Positions 1 through 9,431 of a stretch of 64,000 nt of DNA are shown piece by piece (within the stretch, counting starts at the first letter, position 1; each line of letters opens with the position of its first letter). The position numbers and the translations under genes are program-made. A model generated the notes under the pieces. That model made no database searches. It was not told where the DNA came from and worked only from the letters and a program-made list of their open reading frames with translations. This DNA comes from an uncultured bacterium (GTDB lineage: Bacteria > Verrucomicrobiota > Kiritimatiellia > CAIKKV01): NCBI GenBank assembly GCA_938038445.1, contig CALHRZ010000006.1, forward strand, positions 62,001-126,000, written 5' to 3'.

Positions 1-3000
1 GAAAACACACCGGTCTGATCGATCGGATGGAAAGAGCCGAATTCCGGATCCTGAACCAGAAAGGTTCGGGGCGAAAAGGGCCGAATTCCGGCGGCATCGG
101 CGATGATCCCCAACCACGATCGCCAGCGGCCGTCTGATAGAATCGGCTCGGCCAGCCGGACAGGCACCGCCTGAGGATGAGGTTCGCTCAGACGGACAAA
201 TCGCCCTCCGCCAAGCGAAAGAGAAATCCGAGTCATGGGATCCTGCGTGGAATAATAGAACTGCAGTAGGGGATGACGGGCGAGTGAAAAAGCAGCGGGA
301 AGAACGGCGCGAAGGCGCTTGTCGCTCGCCGTGTTGCGAACCTCCAAGCAGCGTCCAAAGTTCGTTCCTTGCCAAATGAGACGGGCGCGTTCCAAACCCG
401 CTGGGTCTGTTTCCCTCTCCAGGGGTTCGCGGGCTTCAAAGTTCTGGAGGTAGGGAACACTTCCTTCCAGACGCAGCAGAACAGGCGGGCCTCTTTTTGA
501 TGCTTCGCTCCACGCGAGCGCTTCTCGCTTCTCCCAACCGGCGCCTCGCATCATAACCGTTACCGATTCCTTCCGAAACCGTTCCAGCCTGGGAACTGGA
601 GCCCTCCTGGTGGAAATATGGACGGTCTCAGGACGAATTGCGACGTCGTCAAACAGAACCGAGGCCGTCAAAAAGCGAGGATCTGGATATTCGCCATCCC
701 TGACAAACTCGATCGCATCGGGCGTCTCGGACGACCATCGGAAAGAAACCGCGGGTTCAGGTGGAAGCCGAATCCACGCCATGGGAACACAGGACTCGGG
801 GCGGCCGCGAATCATCCGGCGAATCAGAAGGGCAAAATAACCTGGGTCCCCAAGACTCGCGATCTCCTGCCGAAGACCCGCCATTCCCTGACACTCGGCC
901 AGCAGACGCCCGGTCTTCCAGTCCACAATGGAAAACACGGCGAATTCAGGAACACCGGCAGCAGCCGTCAGCTCCGGCGGATCGCCATATGGGATCTCGG
1001 TAAAACGCCGGACCGCATAGCCGTCGCCCGGCCGATTGCCCGCGACCCCTTGCAGCTCCGTGCAAGGGCTCATAAGTCCGAATCCTTCGGCTCGGATCAG
1101 AAACCCCGAATCCATCGGCAACATGTGGCGAGGAACCCATACCGTCACAGGGGTCCATCCCTTTTCAACAACCGTCCATTCGTTTGAAGAAACGGACCCA
1201 AGGGGAGTATAACCGGTTTCAATTGGTCCCCCTTTAATCCCGCCGGGACCGGAAAGGCGATAGACGAATCGCCGAAAAGGCACATAGGTTCCGTCCGGCT
1301 CCGTTCGCCCGACGGAATAGTGAAAATCGAGCAGAGCTGCGGGCGTACGCTTAATTTCAAAACGCCATCCCGCGCAACGTTCCAGGGGAAGCGGCGGCAA
1401 CGCCGATCGAACCTGCATCGAGGAAGCTCCCATTCGCGCCGTGGCCGCGAAATAAGGACCGCCTTCTCCCGACCCGCCCCATTCCAGCGTGAGCCCTCCT
1501 ACCGGATCCTCCGCGAACCAGTTGGTCTCGCAGGTAAGCGTAACGGGCCGGCTGCCGGCCATAAGGGAAAGCGCAGCGGGAACGGGTCCAGGCGCGGCTT
1601 TCGATTGAGAGGGCTGGAGATCGAGCGGTCGAATGAAGGCCGGCTTCGGACGAATCGCTTGGGCAGATAGTTTGACCCGTGCGACCATCATCGAATTGAG
1701 AAAGGTCCAAATGCCCGCGCCTCCCCTCGGAATGGGATCGGGATCGTTCACTGTAAAGACCAGATCATTATCGAAATAGAATTCGAGACGATCCCCGATC
1801 CGACGAAGCTTGAGGTAATACCATGCGCCATGCACGTCCCGGCCGGGTGCAACCAGGGGCTCATAACCCATACGCCGATTCCCTTCTCGCCGGCGGGGAA
1901 CGAGGTATTGATCCGATCGGGCAATCTCACGGCCGTTGCGGTAGAGAATCGTGTAGAGTTGAGATTGGTCAGGATCCCACGCCGTCGTCGTGACGGTATA
2001 CCCCTCGGCGGGAGTCGGCCCGTTGTTCAGGACGGTCAGATTCAGATCGCCGCACCGTTCATACCAGCCATGCCGTTGGCCCGCATGCATTTCGACACAG
2101 AAATCTCCCTCCAATTGGTACTTGGCCCATAGCAAGGCCGGGCCGTTTGTACTTTCCCCGTTCAGATGGGACCAGCGGGGATCGCACTGAAAACGGTTGA
2201 TGATCTCCCAACGCCCGCCGTGGATTTCCCACTCATAGAGCGATTCGGAAAATAGAAAATCCTTGCATTGAAACCGTTCAACCGTCGTAAGCTTGAGCTG
2301 TTCGGTTGAATAGCCGGCAACCCGGATCCGTCGGCCGCGGATCGGTCGAAGAAGGCTCTTTCGGATCACCACACGCCCGCCGCTTTCAATCCACAGCCAG
2401 TGGCCGTCGTATTGCACCGTCAACCAGGAAAGCCCCCCATCTTGTTCCAGGTCTTCGGCCGACGCCTCTGCGAGGGAGGTGCGCCCCCCTGCGGCAATGC
2501 TGCGAAGCAAGGCAATTCGCTGCCCCTGCATGGCCACAATCCATTCCCCATCCGATTCTCCTTCTGGAACGCCAAGGTGAATCTCACCGGCCGATACGAA
2601 CGGCATCCGAAGAGCAAAGCGGCCGAAAAAGTCGCCCGTGTACCAAATCTTCTTGTCTCGCTCCTCCAGCCACTGCCCTTCCGGGGAGGCCCAGTGACGC
2701 ATGAAGGGATCATTGGCAAAACGATCATTCTTTTCATAGCGGTTCTGATAAAGATCCTCTCGGACTGTGCGATGGCGCGGCAGTCCGGCTCGAAGGCGAG
2801 CACCCTCCTCGGCATACGGACCATATGCACCCGTTGCGTCAGGCGCCCCATGATGCACCAAGACCATTACGCCGTCCCGATAAAGCCGCCACTCGCCAGA
2901 ACGCGTGGCATCCACCATCAAACGAAAACGTCGCCCAGGTGTTTCACCGGAAGGTGACGTCGCCCGGAATTCCTCCAGCACCACCGCTTCTCCACCCCCG

Positions 3001-4415
3001 ATCCGCTCGAGTCGGAACAGCTCGCTTTTGGGCTCTTTCCGACGCAAAAAACGGTAGTAGGGAACCGCATCGCCTTTCCATCCAAAGATCAGTCCTGCCG
3101 AAACATCCGTCTGTTCAAGTTCAAACTCCTCTTCCAGTACGCCAATCGCCTGCCAGGGCGAGCCGGCAACCAACCATTGGGAAGCCCGAGACGAAGGCGG
3201 AGTCAACTCAAAAAGGTCGGTAAGATTCGTCGCACGGCGCCACCAACGGGACGGCCCAAACCATTCCCCTTCTTGACGCCGAACGAACCGTCGCAGTTCG
3301 GCCGCATTTTCAAATTCCCGATCGCGGTTGGATCGAACCTGAATATCGTCAAAACGAAGCGGATTCGCAGATCGGACATAGAGGCCGAACATGCCTCCCA
3401 GGGGAAGCGGCAACCGCTTGTCGAACGCCAACGTCTGGTCGAAATAGCACTGAATCCGGTCATCTTGGATTTTCACGCGGAGATGGACCCATTGACCCGC
3501 TCTTGTTTCAACGACAGCCGCCGCCAAAGGGGTGCGTAACTCGAGATTGGTCGCACAACCTTCCCACAAGACAAGCTGGGCATCGGATGCCCCCTCCTCC
3601 AGCAACACCGTATAACCAAAGCACGAACCCTTGTGTTCGTCGTAATAGAACAGAAGCCCCATTTCGCCGGGATCGAGACGAAGGGCGCTTTCAAATGTAT
3701 AATCGTCGTAAAAGGGATACCCCGTCACAAGAACCGCAGGCTCACCCCAGCCGGCCAGACTATAAAAGTTGGGGCTGAATTCAGGCTGAAGCACCCGTCG
3801 GTTTCCCGTTCGTATCTGACCGAGCTCCAAAGCGGTTTCCGCAACCGTATGCAACTTCCATGCGCCGGTCACCACCATCCATTCACCCAAAGCAGCCTGG
3901 GGATCGTCGGGATCTTCCGGCCGCATGAAGCTGTCGGCAAAGAAAAACGCTTCCGTCCGTTGATATCGAACCGATTCATCCCCCTCCTCGGCAAGCGGGG
4001 CACCTTTCAAGGTGACACGTACAGGAAGAGGAAGCGGTGCGGGCATGTCGGCAATCCGATGGTTTCCGAGGTAGACGGCCCAATACTCAGGCCGAAATTT
4101 GAGCGTCAACCGATCTGAACTGCCTTCCAATCCAGATGGAATTGAATAGAAACGAACTTTTTCGGGAAATTGGGGAGGAAAAACTTCAAAAGGGCGAATG
4201 GCAGTTATCCGTACCCCTCCTCGAGTCCACTCCACGTCAAACCGAGCATCCCTTTCGGCCGCTTCGAACCGAAGAGAAAGGGTGTTCGGAGCATTCTGGA
4301 GCGACAAGGTGACGTTGCCGTAATGAGCGACGGTGGCCAGGGGTTCAGCCCCCGCGCCAGTCCAGGCATACAGAACGAGCAGGATTTGAAGAGACGTGTT
4401 CAGCGGTCGGATCAT
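1..4415 (-). CDS. Giant secreted multi-domain beta-sandwich (LamG-like) protein, C-terminus beyond the window
   Basis: Reading the minus strand from the ATG at 4415 gives an unbroken frame of about 1,471 codons to the window edge. The ORF track omits it because no stop is reached. The first 23 residues (MIRPLNTSLQILLVLYAWTG...) look like a signal peptide. At least four stretches look like concanavalin A/LamG-type sandwiches of the DUF1080 kind: about residues 155-385 (starting FFFADSFMRP), 390-600, 600-770 and 770-970 (ending near FYFDNDLVF), each with a GEW or GRWE strand and a closing strand such as RFDDIQVRSN. A further 500 residues have no family I recognise. The start overlaps the hydrolase stop by ATGA, so translation is probably coupled. 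A glycan-binding or glycan-cleaving surface role is inference; no catalytic motif was found. Confidence 0.85.
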   Translation of the reverse strand, partial: MIRPLNTSLQILLVLYAWTGAGAEPLATVAHYGNVTLSLQNAPNTLSLRFEAAERDARFDVEWTRGGVRITAIRPFEVFPPQFPEKVRFYSIPSGLEGSSDRLTLKFRPEYWAVYLGNHRIADMPAPLPLPVRVTLKGAPLAEEGDESVRYQRTEAFFFADSFMRPEDPDDPQAALGEWMVVTGAWKLHTVAETALELGQIRTGNRRVLQPEFSPNFYSLAGWGEPAVLVTGYPFYDDYTFESALRLDPGEMGLLFYYDEHKGSCFGYTVLLEEGASDAQLVLWEGCATNLELRTPLAAAVVETRAGQWVHLRVKIQDDRIQCYFDQTLAFDKRLPLPLGGMFGLYVRSANPLRFDDIQVRSNRDREFENAAELRRFVRRQEGEWFGPSRWWRRATNLTDLFELTPPSSRASQWLVAGSPWQAIGVLEEEFELEQTDVSAGLIFGWKGDAVPYYRFLRRKEPKSELFRLERIGGGEAVVLEEFRATSPSGETPGRRFRLMVDATRSGEWRLYRDGVMVLVHHGAPDATGAYGPYAEEGARLRAGLPRHRTVREDLYQNRYEKNDRFANDPFMRHWASPEGQWLEERDKKIWYTGDFFGRFALRMPFVSAGEIHLGVPEGESDGEWIVAMQGQRIALLRSIAAGGRTSLAEASAEDLEQDGGLSWLTVQYDGHWLWIESGGRVVIRKSLLRPIRGRRIRVAGYSTEQLKLTTVERFQCKDFLFSESLYEWEIHGGRWEIINRFQCDPRWSHLNGESTNGPALLWAKYQLEGDFCVEMHAGQRHGWYERCGDLNLTVLNNGPTPAEGYTVTTTAWDPDQSQLYTILYRNGREIARSDQYLVPRRREGNRRMGYEPLVAPGRDVHGAWYYLKLRRIGDRLEFYFDNDLVFTVNDPDPIPRGGAGIWTFLNSMMVARVKLSAQAIRPKPAFIRPLDLQPSQSKAAPGPVPAALSLMAGSRPVTLTCETNWFAEDPVGGLTLEWGGSGEGGPYFAATARMGASSMQVRSALPPLPLERCAGWRFEIKRTPAALLDFHYSVGRTEPDGTYVPFRRFVYRLSGPGGIKGGPIETGYTPLGSVSSNEWTVVEKGWTPVTVWVPRHMLPMDSGFLIRAEGFGLMSPCTELQGVAGNRPGDGYAVRRFTEIPYGDPPELTAAAGVPEFAVFSIVDWKTGRLLAECQGMAGLRQEIASLGDPGYFALLIRRMIRGRPESCVPMAWIRLPPEPAVSFRWSSETPDAIEFVRDGEYPDPRFLTASVLFDDVAIRPETVHISTRRAPVPRLERFRKESVTVMMRGAGWEKREALAWSEASKRGPPVLLRLEGSVPYLQNFEAREPLERETDPAGLERARLIWQGTNFGRCLEVRNTASDKRLRAVLPAAFSLARHPLLQFYYSTQDPMTRISLSLGGGRFVRLSEPHPQAVPVRLAEPILSDGRWRSWLGIIADAAGIRPFSPRTFLVQDPEFGSFHPIDQTGVF

Positions 4416-6100
4416 GGAGGAATTCGCCATTGGGGGTCAAAAAAGCCGGCGGCAAGGGCGGTGTTCAACCCTTCAAACTCTGTTTCTGAAGAATAAACGA
4501 TGAAGTCGGGCAAAAAATCGTATTTGTGGTTCGCGGGGATCTGTTCCCCCCAATGGAGACCGCTCTGAACAACAACCACTCGGTTGGAATTCCAGGGGTT
4601 TGGCCGCAACACGTACAGCCCATTTCCAGCACGAGGAAAGCGGCGTTCGCCCACCACAAATGAATCGTTCTCAATCCGAACGGGAGAATCGGCCAAAACC
4701 TGCCGAATCCATGAACTTTCTTCCGGCTCTCCAAAAAGAAAAAGGTTCCAATCCCTATATTCGGAAGGGGGATCGCCACTTGTCTCCCGCCCGAGACGAG
4801 GCATTGCCTGGGCGAATAAGGCCCAATCCTGAACGGCTTTCCGAAAACGTTCAAGGGTATTGGAGGAAGGTGGGTTTCCGGCCAGAATAAAGGCAAAAGG
4901 ATCGAGAAACGCCGCCTTGATGGGGCCCTTCGGTAACCCATCGGGCAGAGGGTTTCCGGAGCGAGCATACCGTGCGCTCCAGGTACGGTAATGGAGAGGC
5001 GGCGGTGCGGCCGATGTAAGAGTCCGAAGCCACTGCCTGACTTCAGGGTCTGCCAGTGTTTTTTCGAAGATAAGGTGTCCTCCCTCCGGAAGTTCCCGGT
5101 AAATCATCGTAGAATTCACCGCACGGACCTTCTCGGCCATATGCCGCGCCTCCTCCACTGGCACAAGATCATCATCCCGAGAATGAACGCTATAAATAGG
5201 AATCCGAGCGAGGTTTTCGATCAGCGAACCGCCAAACTCCGCATCGATCAGGAGTTGCTGCCAGCGGGGCCATTGCGTCGCCGGACGCCGTTTCCAAAAA
5301 TAAAAATCTCCCCTCCCGGAAACTGGAAGCAGTCCGGCAAACCGGTCGGGGTAATGAGCTCCAATGCTCCAGACTCCCATAGCCCCCATCGAATGGCCGG
5401 TCAAAACTATTCGATTCGTATCGGCTCCATGACGAGCAACCATTTCCTCAATGGCACGTAAAACATCTTGCTCGCCGATGCCTTGATAATCGGTGTTTCC
5501 CCGCCCAAACGGTGCAACGACCAGCCAATCATCCTGCTCCGCAAAGGCAACCATCGAAAAAGGAATCCATGCCCAGTTGATCAGGTTCAGTGCGGGAGAG
5601 TAACCGTGCAAAAAAACCAGGAGAGGCCTTTTAAGCTGCCGCGGTTTTCCCGTCGGAATAAACCGAACAAAGGGCTGAAAGGAGCCATCGTTGTCCGCCC
5701 AATAACCTTCCTCCCGGTAACCAGCGGGCGGTTCGATCGGCCCATTCCCTTTCAATCGGATCAACGCCTCTTCGAACCGGTTCAGTTCCCGCGCCATTCC
5801 TTCCCAGGCAAACGTAAGATGGTCGCGTTGATCGTGATAAAACCGTGCTTTTCGAAGGTAGAGCTGCGCGTTGCACCATTCCGCAAAGACATCAGGACGG
5901 TCAGGCTTAGCTGGAAGTTTCCGAATTGCTTCGCGCAGAGATTCGGAAAGGCGATCGGTCCCAGAAGATGAAGAAAGATAGGGATGCGCCGTCCAAACGC
6001 CAAGATCGTCGTCACCAGCCGAAACGACGCTTGAATAAACGATCCCTACCCCCAAGAGACCGACAGAGAACCATGCAAGCGTGCGTGAAATCGTCAACAC
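4412..6100 (-). CDS. Secreted alpha/beta hydrolase (prolyl oligopeptidase/esterase-like)
   Basis: 562 residues. The N-terminus (LAWFSVGLLGVGIVYSSVVSAGD) looks like a signal peptide. The core from about residue 155 to 365 is an alpha/beta hydrolase: FLHGYSP oxyanion region, nucleophile elbow GHSMG (Ser237), acid in HSRDDDLVP (about Asp310) and His342 in EGGHLIF. The 120 residues before the core and the 200 after it are not recognised; the tail ends in a small domain with a likely beta structure. It is probably an ester- or peptide-bond hydrolase acting outside the cytoplasm; the substrate is unknown. The start is GTG at 6100 with no Shine-Dalgarno, but a good promoter lies 8 nt upstream (see 6109-6138). 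It forms a two-gene operon with the giant sandwich protein. Confidence 0.85.
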   Translation of the reverse strand: MLTISRTLAWFSVGLLGVGIVYSSVVSAGDDDLGVWTAHPYLSSSSGTDRLSESLREAIRKLPAKPDRPDVFAEWCNAQLYLRKARFYHDQRDHLTFAWEGMARELNRFEEALIRLKGNGPIEPPAGYREEGYWADNDGSFQPFVRFIPTGKPRQLKRPLLVFLHGYSPALNLINWAWIPFSMVAFAEQDDWLVVAPFGRGNTDYQGIGEQDVLRAIEEMVARHGADTNRIVLTGHSMGAMGVWSIGAHYPDRFAGLLPVSGRGDFYFWKRRPATQWPRWQQLLIDAEFGGSLIENLARIPIYSVHSRDDDLVPVEEARHMAEKVRAVNSTMIYRELPEGGHLIFEKTLADPEVRQWLRTLTSAAPPPLHYRTWSARYARSGNPLPDGLPKGPIKAAFLDPFAFILAGNPPSSNTLERFRKAVQDWALFAQAMPRLGRETSGDPPSEYRDWNLFLFGEPEESSWIRQVLADSPVRIENDSFVVGERRFPRAGNGLYVLRPNPWNSNRVVVVQSGLHWGEQIPANHKYDFLPDFIVYSSETEFEGLNTALAAGFFDPQWRIPP

Positions 6101-6108
6101 AATAAAAA

Positions 6109-6138
6109 ATTATCTTCTATGACCTTTCCTCTCTTCAA
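6109..6138 (-). promoter_or_regulatory. Sigma70-like promoter of the hydrolase operon, giving a near-leaderless mRNA
   Basis: On the minus strand TTGAAG (6138-6133), an 18-nt spacer and GATAAT (6114-6109) match the sigma70 consensus at 4/6 and 5/6. Only 8 nt separate the -10 box from the GTG start at 6100, so transcription would begin at or within about 3 nt of the start codon. Confidence 0.5.
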
Positions 6139-6554
6139 GCACAAACTTGCCGCGGTGGAAATGTTTCCAAGATGACGGATCAAAGTAGAATCCGGATTAG
6201 GACGATGCCGGGCGAAACGGCTTGAACAACGGCTGTTGTCAACGTCCCTGCCAAACAGCCATTGTTTTGGGATCGAGGGCAGGAACTCCGTGCCCACCCG
6301 AATAGGCCCAAATAGATGAAACTCTGGAGTTCTGTTCGCTCCCTGCCAGAAAAGACCCATCTCACCAATATTTTAAGGTTCTAAGGTTCAGGCTCCGCCA
6401 CAGGGGGCGAAACTTCACCCCAGAAAATCCCCTTTCTCGACGTCCTGGCGACTATTTTCTTCGAAACCAGCAAACAACGGCTTCGCGAATGGTGCGGCTA
6501 TTTCAAAATACCGCAATAAGCCAAGCCCAATATAAAATCCGGTTTCCTCCCGTC

Positions 6555-6583
6555 TTGCGCAGCTAAGATCGTGCGGATAGAAT
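6555..6583 (+). promoter_or_regulatory. Candidate promoter of the TIM-barrel isomerase-like gene
   Basis: TTGCGC, a 17-nt spacer, then TAGAAT (5/6 to TATAAT). It is followed by a 30-nt leader containing AAGGAAA just before the ATG at 6614. The -35 box is weak (3/6). Confidence 0.4.
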
Positions 6584-6613
6584 GGACGTTCAAGAATAAG
6601 ACAAAGGAAATTC

Positions 6614-7570
6614 ATGCATATGAAGCGGCAGATTTTTGAAGAAAAACGAGAACGTCTCCTGGCGCGTTTCCGGGCTTTGCTTCAAGAGCACCCCGAATGG
6701 CGGAAAGTGGAGCTCAAACTCTCGTGGAGCAACTGGGGGTTTGGCCTCGAACCTCTTGAACAGTCTGCACGCCGCCTTCACGCAAACGGTATTCGCTGGA
6801 TCGAACTCCATGGAAACCGCTATGGAGCCGATCTGGGCTATCGAAGCCAAGACGTTCTTCAAACACTCGCGCCCTACGAAATCCAAGTGGCCGGCGTCTG
6901 CGGGATGTTCGGTCCCCAGAACGATCTCTCAAGCAATTCCGGGCTGGTTCGACAAGCCGCCGTGGATTACATTCGCCGTCAGCTCGAATTGTGCCATGAA
7001 GTCGGCGGCTCGTATCTTCTGATTGTCCCCGGCGCTGTAGGAAGGCCAACCCCCTACGACGCAAGCGAATTCGACCGTTCGGTGGAAACGCTCCAGCGCG
7101 TGGCCGATGATTTCATCCAAGCCGGCGTCCGGGGCGCCGTAGAACCCATACGCTCCGCGGAAGTTTCGCTTATCCATACGGTCGCCGAAGCCCGCCGTTA
7201 TATCGCCGCCGTCAATCATCCCGGGATTCAGCATATCAATGGAGACGTCTACCACATGCAGGTGGAGGAAAGCAACATAGCAGAAGCCATCCAGGAGGCC
7301 GGCGAACAGCTCATCAACCTCCATCTCGCCGATTCTAATCGTTGTGCGCTAGGTGACGGTTCGCTGGACGTCGACGCGGTGTTGATGGCGCTGTATGTGA
7401 TCGGATATGCGGACGGGTTGCGTTTCGTTACGCCAGAACCATTAGGACCCGGCGGCGACCCATACCCCGCCATGTTTGGCCGCCCTGATCCGACGCTGCT
7501 GGACCGCCTCGTTTCCCGAACCGTTCAGACCTGGCGGGAACGGGAAACACAAATCAAAATCCTTGCATAA
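6614..7570 (+). CDS. Sugar phosphate isomerase/epimerase-like TIM-barrel protein (xylose isomerase-like)
   Basis: 318 residues of the xylose-isomerase/AP-endonuclease-2 TIM-barrel superfamily. Likely metal ligands are the Glu of GAVEPIRS, the Asp of HINGDVYHM, the His of NLHLADSNR and the Glu of VTPEPLGP, in the usual order. Members isomerise or epimerise sugars, and some act as lyases on 3-keto-glycosides. The start is ATG 6614, preceded by AAGGAAA; the second ATG (6620) is possible. It stands alone between the hydrolase operon and rsfS. A sugar substrate is likely but cannot be named. Confidence 0.8.
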   Translation: MHMKRQIFEEKRERLLARFRALLQEHPEWRKVELKLSWSNWGFGLEPLEQSARRLHANGIRWIELHGNRYGADLGYRSQDVLQTLAPYEIQVAGVCGMFGPQNDLSSNSGLVRQAAVDYIRRQLELCHEVGGSYLLIVPGAVGRPTPYDASEFDRSVETLQRVADDFIQAGVRGAVEPIRSAEVSLIHTVAEARRYIAAVNHPGIQHINGDVYHMQVEESNIAEAIQEAGEQLINLHLADSNRCALGDGSLDVDAVLMALYVIGYADGLRFVTPEPLGPGGDPYPAMFGRPDPTLLDRLVSRTVQTWRERETQIKILA

Positions 7571-7593
7571 CCCGATTGTACCCGAAGGCACGC

Positions 7594-7929
7594 TCAGGAA
7601 ATCCGATTGGCCTTGGACCACAGAGATTCGAGGTCGTAATACCGGCGGGCGTCATCATGAAAAAGATGGACCACGACGTCCACGAAATCCAGGCAGAACC
7701 ATATGCCGTCGGGTGCACCGGCGTCCCGATAAACCAGGACCCCTTGCTCCTTCAGACGGCCCCTGACTGCTTCTTGCAGCGCTCGCAAATGAGGGGTGTT
7801 GTTTCCGGAGGCAATGACAAAATAATCCGCAACGGACGAAAGTCGCCTCACATCCAGAATCACGATGTTTTCACCCTTTTTTTCCTCAATCGCCTTACGG
7901 CACAATAACGCCACTTCGAGTCCGGTCAT
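7594..7929 (-). CDS. rsfS: Ribosomal silencing factor RsfS (Iojap)
   Basis: 111 residues, the full family length. It contains the typical core DVRRLSSVADYFVIASGNN and DGIWFCLDFVDVVVHLF. RsfS binds ribosomal protein L14 and blocks joining of the ribosomal subunits, saving energy in starvation. The start overlaps the nadD stop by 4 bases, the conserved nadD-rsfS pair of many bacteria. It converges on the TIM-barrel gene with a 23-nt gap. Confidence 0.95.
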   Translation of the reverse strand: MTGLEVALLCRKAIEEKKGENIVILDVRRLSSVADYFVIASGNNTPHLRALQEAVRGRLKEQGVLVYRDAGAPDGIWFCLDFVDVVVHLFHDDARRYYDLESLWSKANRIS

Positions 7930-8564
7930 TCGGTTCCCTCACGCTTGCTGTACAATCCGCGTTGAGCAAGATACTCCGCCGCTTCGCGGGGCATCAAGAG
8001 ATTAACCTCCAGCCCCGCAGCCGTGCGCTGCCGGATTTCGGTTGATGAAATGCCGATGAGATGCCCGACGCGAATGGCATCGCGCAGCCGTTCCGACCAG
8101 CGCTGTGGAAGATCTTCCATCACGGATTCCGCTTCGAAGCCGGGCCGGGCCAGAATGGCAAGACGGCACAAAGAGAGCAGACGCTCCACCTGATGCCAGC
8201 GGGGCAGATCGCGAAGGGAATCCGAACCAATGATCAAATGAAGAATCCATTCCGGATGGGCATGCCGGAGTGTTTCCACCGTTTCAACCGTGTAGCTGAT
8301 GCCCCCCCGCTGGACCTCGAGATCGGAAACATCCGCCCAAAGGAGCGGCCGAACAGACCGGCGAAGCATTTCAAGCCGGTCCGCCGCAGGGGCAAGATCC
8401 GGATCGTGGAGCTTATGAGGGGAACGGGCGCATGGCATGAAGATCACGCGCTGGAGATGAAACAGTTCCCGGGCATCTTGGGCCAAAATCAGATGGCCCC
8501 AATGAACGGGATTGAAACTTCCTCCCAGAAGGCCGATCGCGATAGCCCCTTGGTCCGAACTCAT
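7926..8564 (-). CDS. nadD: Nicotinate-mononucleotide adenylyltransferase
   Basis: 212 residues from ATG 8564; the track's TTG at 8573 adds three residues and neither start has an ideal ribosome site (GGAG lies 3 nt before the ATG). It carries the nucleotidyltransferase motif GGSFNPVHWGHL and, near the C-terminus, ISSTEIRQR, matching the family's ISSTxIR. IIGSDSLRDLPRWH matches the substrate loop. The enzyme makes nicotinic acid adenine dinucleotide from NaMN and ATP in NAD synthesis. It is translationally coupled to rsfS. Confidence 0.95.
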   Translation of the reverse strand: MSSDQGAIAIGLLGGSFNPVHWGHLILAQDARELFHLQRVIFMPCARSPHKLHDPDLAPAADRLEMLRRSVRPLLWADVSDLEVQRGGISYTVETVETLRHAHPEWILHLIIGSDSLRDLPRWHQVERLLSLCRLAILARPGFEAESVMEDLPQRWSERLRDAIRVGHLIGISSTEIRQRTAAGLEVNLLMPREAAEYLAQRGLYSKREGTE

Positions 8565-8700
8565 AGGCTCCAATCATGGCGCAGCCGACGCCGTTTTTCA
8601 ACGCGATTTTGGCAAACCGTCGTGAAATCGAACAAAGAGGGGATTTCCAAATCATGCAAAAGCATGACAAACAGAACAACCGGTTGTTTCGAGAGAGATA

Positions 8701-8720
8701 GGAAAGGACATGGTATCCCC
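8701..8720 (+). repeat. Inverted repeat, left end of the IS481-like remnant
   Basis: GGAAAGGACATGGTATCCCC; the reverse complement of 9432-9451 is GGAAGGGACATGGTATCCCC, one mismatch in 20, with 15 consecutive identical bases. Confidence 0.7.
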
Positions 8721-8820
8721 TTTGGGGGTAAGGCGCGTATAGGGGGTCGGTCTTCGGGAGCAACTTTTCGAGGAAGAGGGGCGGGAGAAGGCCGATCCGC
8801 AGACCGATCGCGAAATCGCA

Positions 8821-9243
8821 TTAGCGGATGATCGGAATAAGCGTCTGGTGGTTCTTGTAGAAGTTGGTGCGGGTGTAATGGAAGACGAGCGGATAGAGGG
8901 TGACTTGGGCGAGGAAGTCGGAGCGGCAGTGGAACAGCTCGATTATGAAGCGCTCGCGCTCGATGAAACTGTGAAAGGTCTCCCCATCGCTCGGGTAAAT
9001 GTGGGCTGCTGGGGGGATCGTACGATGGGTCGCGTGAGGAGGGTGATTTACCCGCTGAGTGAACGCGCAGGGGCCATTCGGAAGCCAGGAACCCACAAAC
9101 TCGTTGCCGTCGTTGGCCTGGATCGTGACAGTCTGCGGATCCACCCCGCACGCTTTCAGGTGGCTGGTGTATTGGCAGCGAGGCAGGCGACAGCGGGTCA
9201 TGCCGCGCCTAGATTCAGGGATAGCAAACAGATCTGCGGACAC
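8821..9243 (-). pseudogene. Truncated IS481-family transposase (integrase core fragment)
   Basis: The 140-codon frame aligns by eye with the C-terminal half of IS481-type integrases: CRLPRCQYT, then HLKACGVDPQTVTIQANDGNEF (family: TIQTDNGSEF), then HRTIPPAAHIYPSDGETFH and a final RSDFLAQVTLYPLVFHYTRTN. The first DDE Asp and about 40 residues between QYT and HLKACG are missing, consistent with an internal deletion. The family DNG appears as NDG. A fragment resembling the family's C-terminal tail (YPQRGYHV) sits in another frame near 8710-8760. It is a relic, not a functional gene. Confidence 0.7.
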
Positions 9244-9431
9244 TCCTCCGTACGATCATCTGGACTTTTACTGTGACGCATCGTCTCGTAGTATGGGATT
9301 GGACACATGCGGAACTCCTCGGGTGTTCGGGGCACCTTCGATTCTGGGGTGTTTTCGCATCGTATTCACTCTTTTTGCGCGGGCCGCGTGTTTTCCCCCT
9401 TCCCCCCTGGGGACAACCGGATACAAGCCAT

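Larger units (their letters stand above)
6101..6613. other. Divergent intergenic region, no gene seen
   Basis: 513 bases between the hydrolase operon (minus) and the TIM-barrel gene (plus). It holds one promoter candidate at each end. The listed short ORFs (66, 88 and 62 aa) show no family resemblance. A tandem AAGGTTCTAAGGTTCAGG lies near 6374. Its length leaves room for operators, but none is obvious. Confidence 0.5.

Noticed and set aside
6415-6615. 66-aa minus-strand ORF in the intergenic region
   Set aside because: It overlaps the promoter and ribosome site of the TIM-barrel gene and has no homologue-like features.
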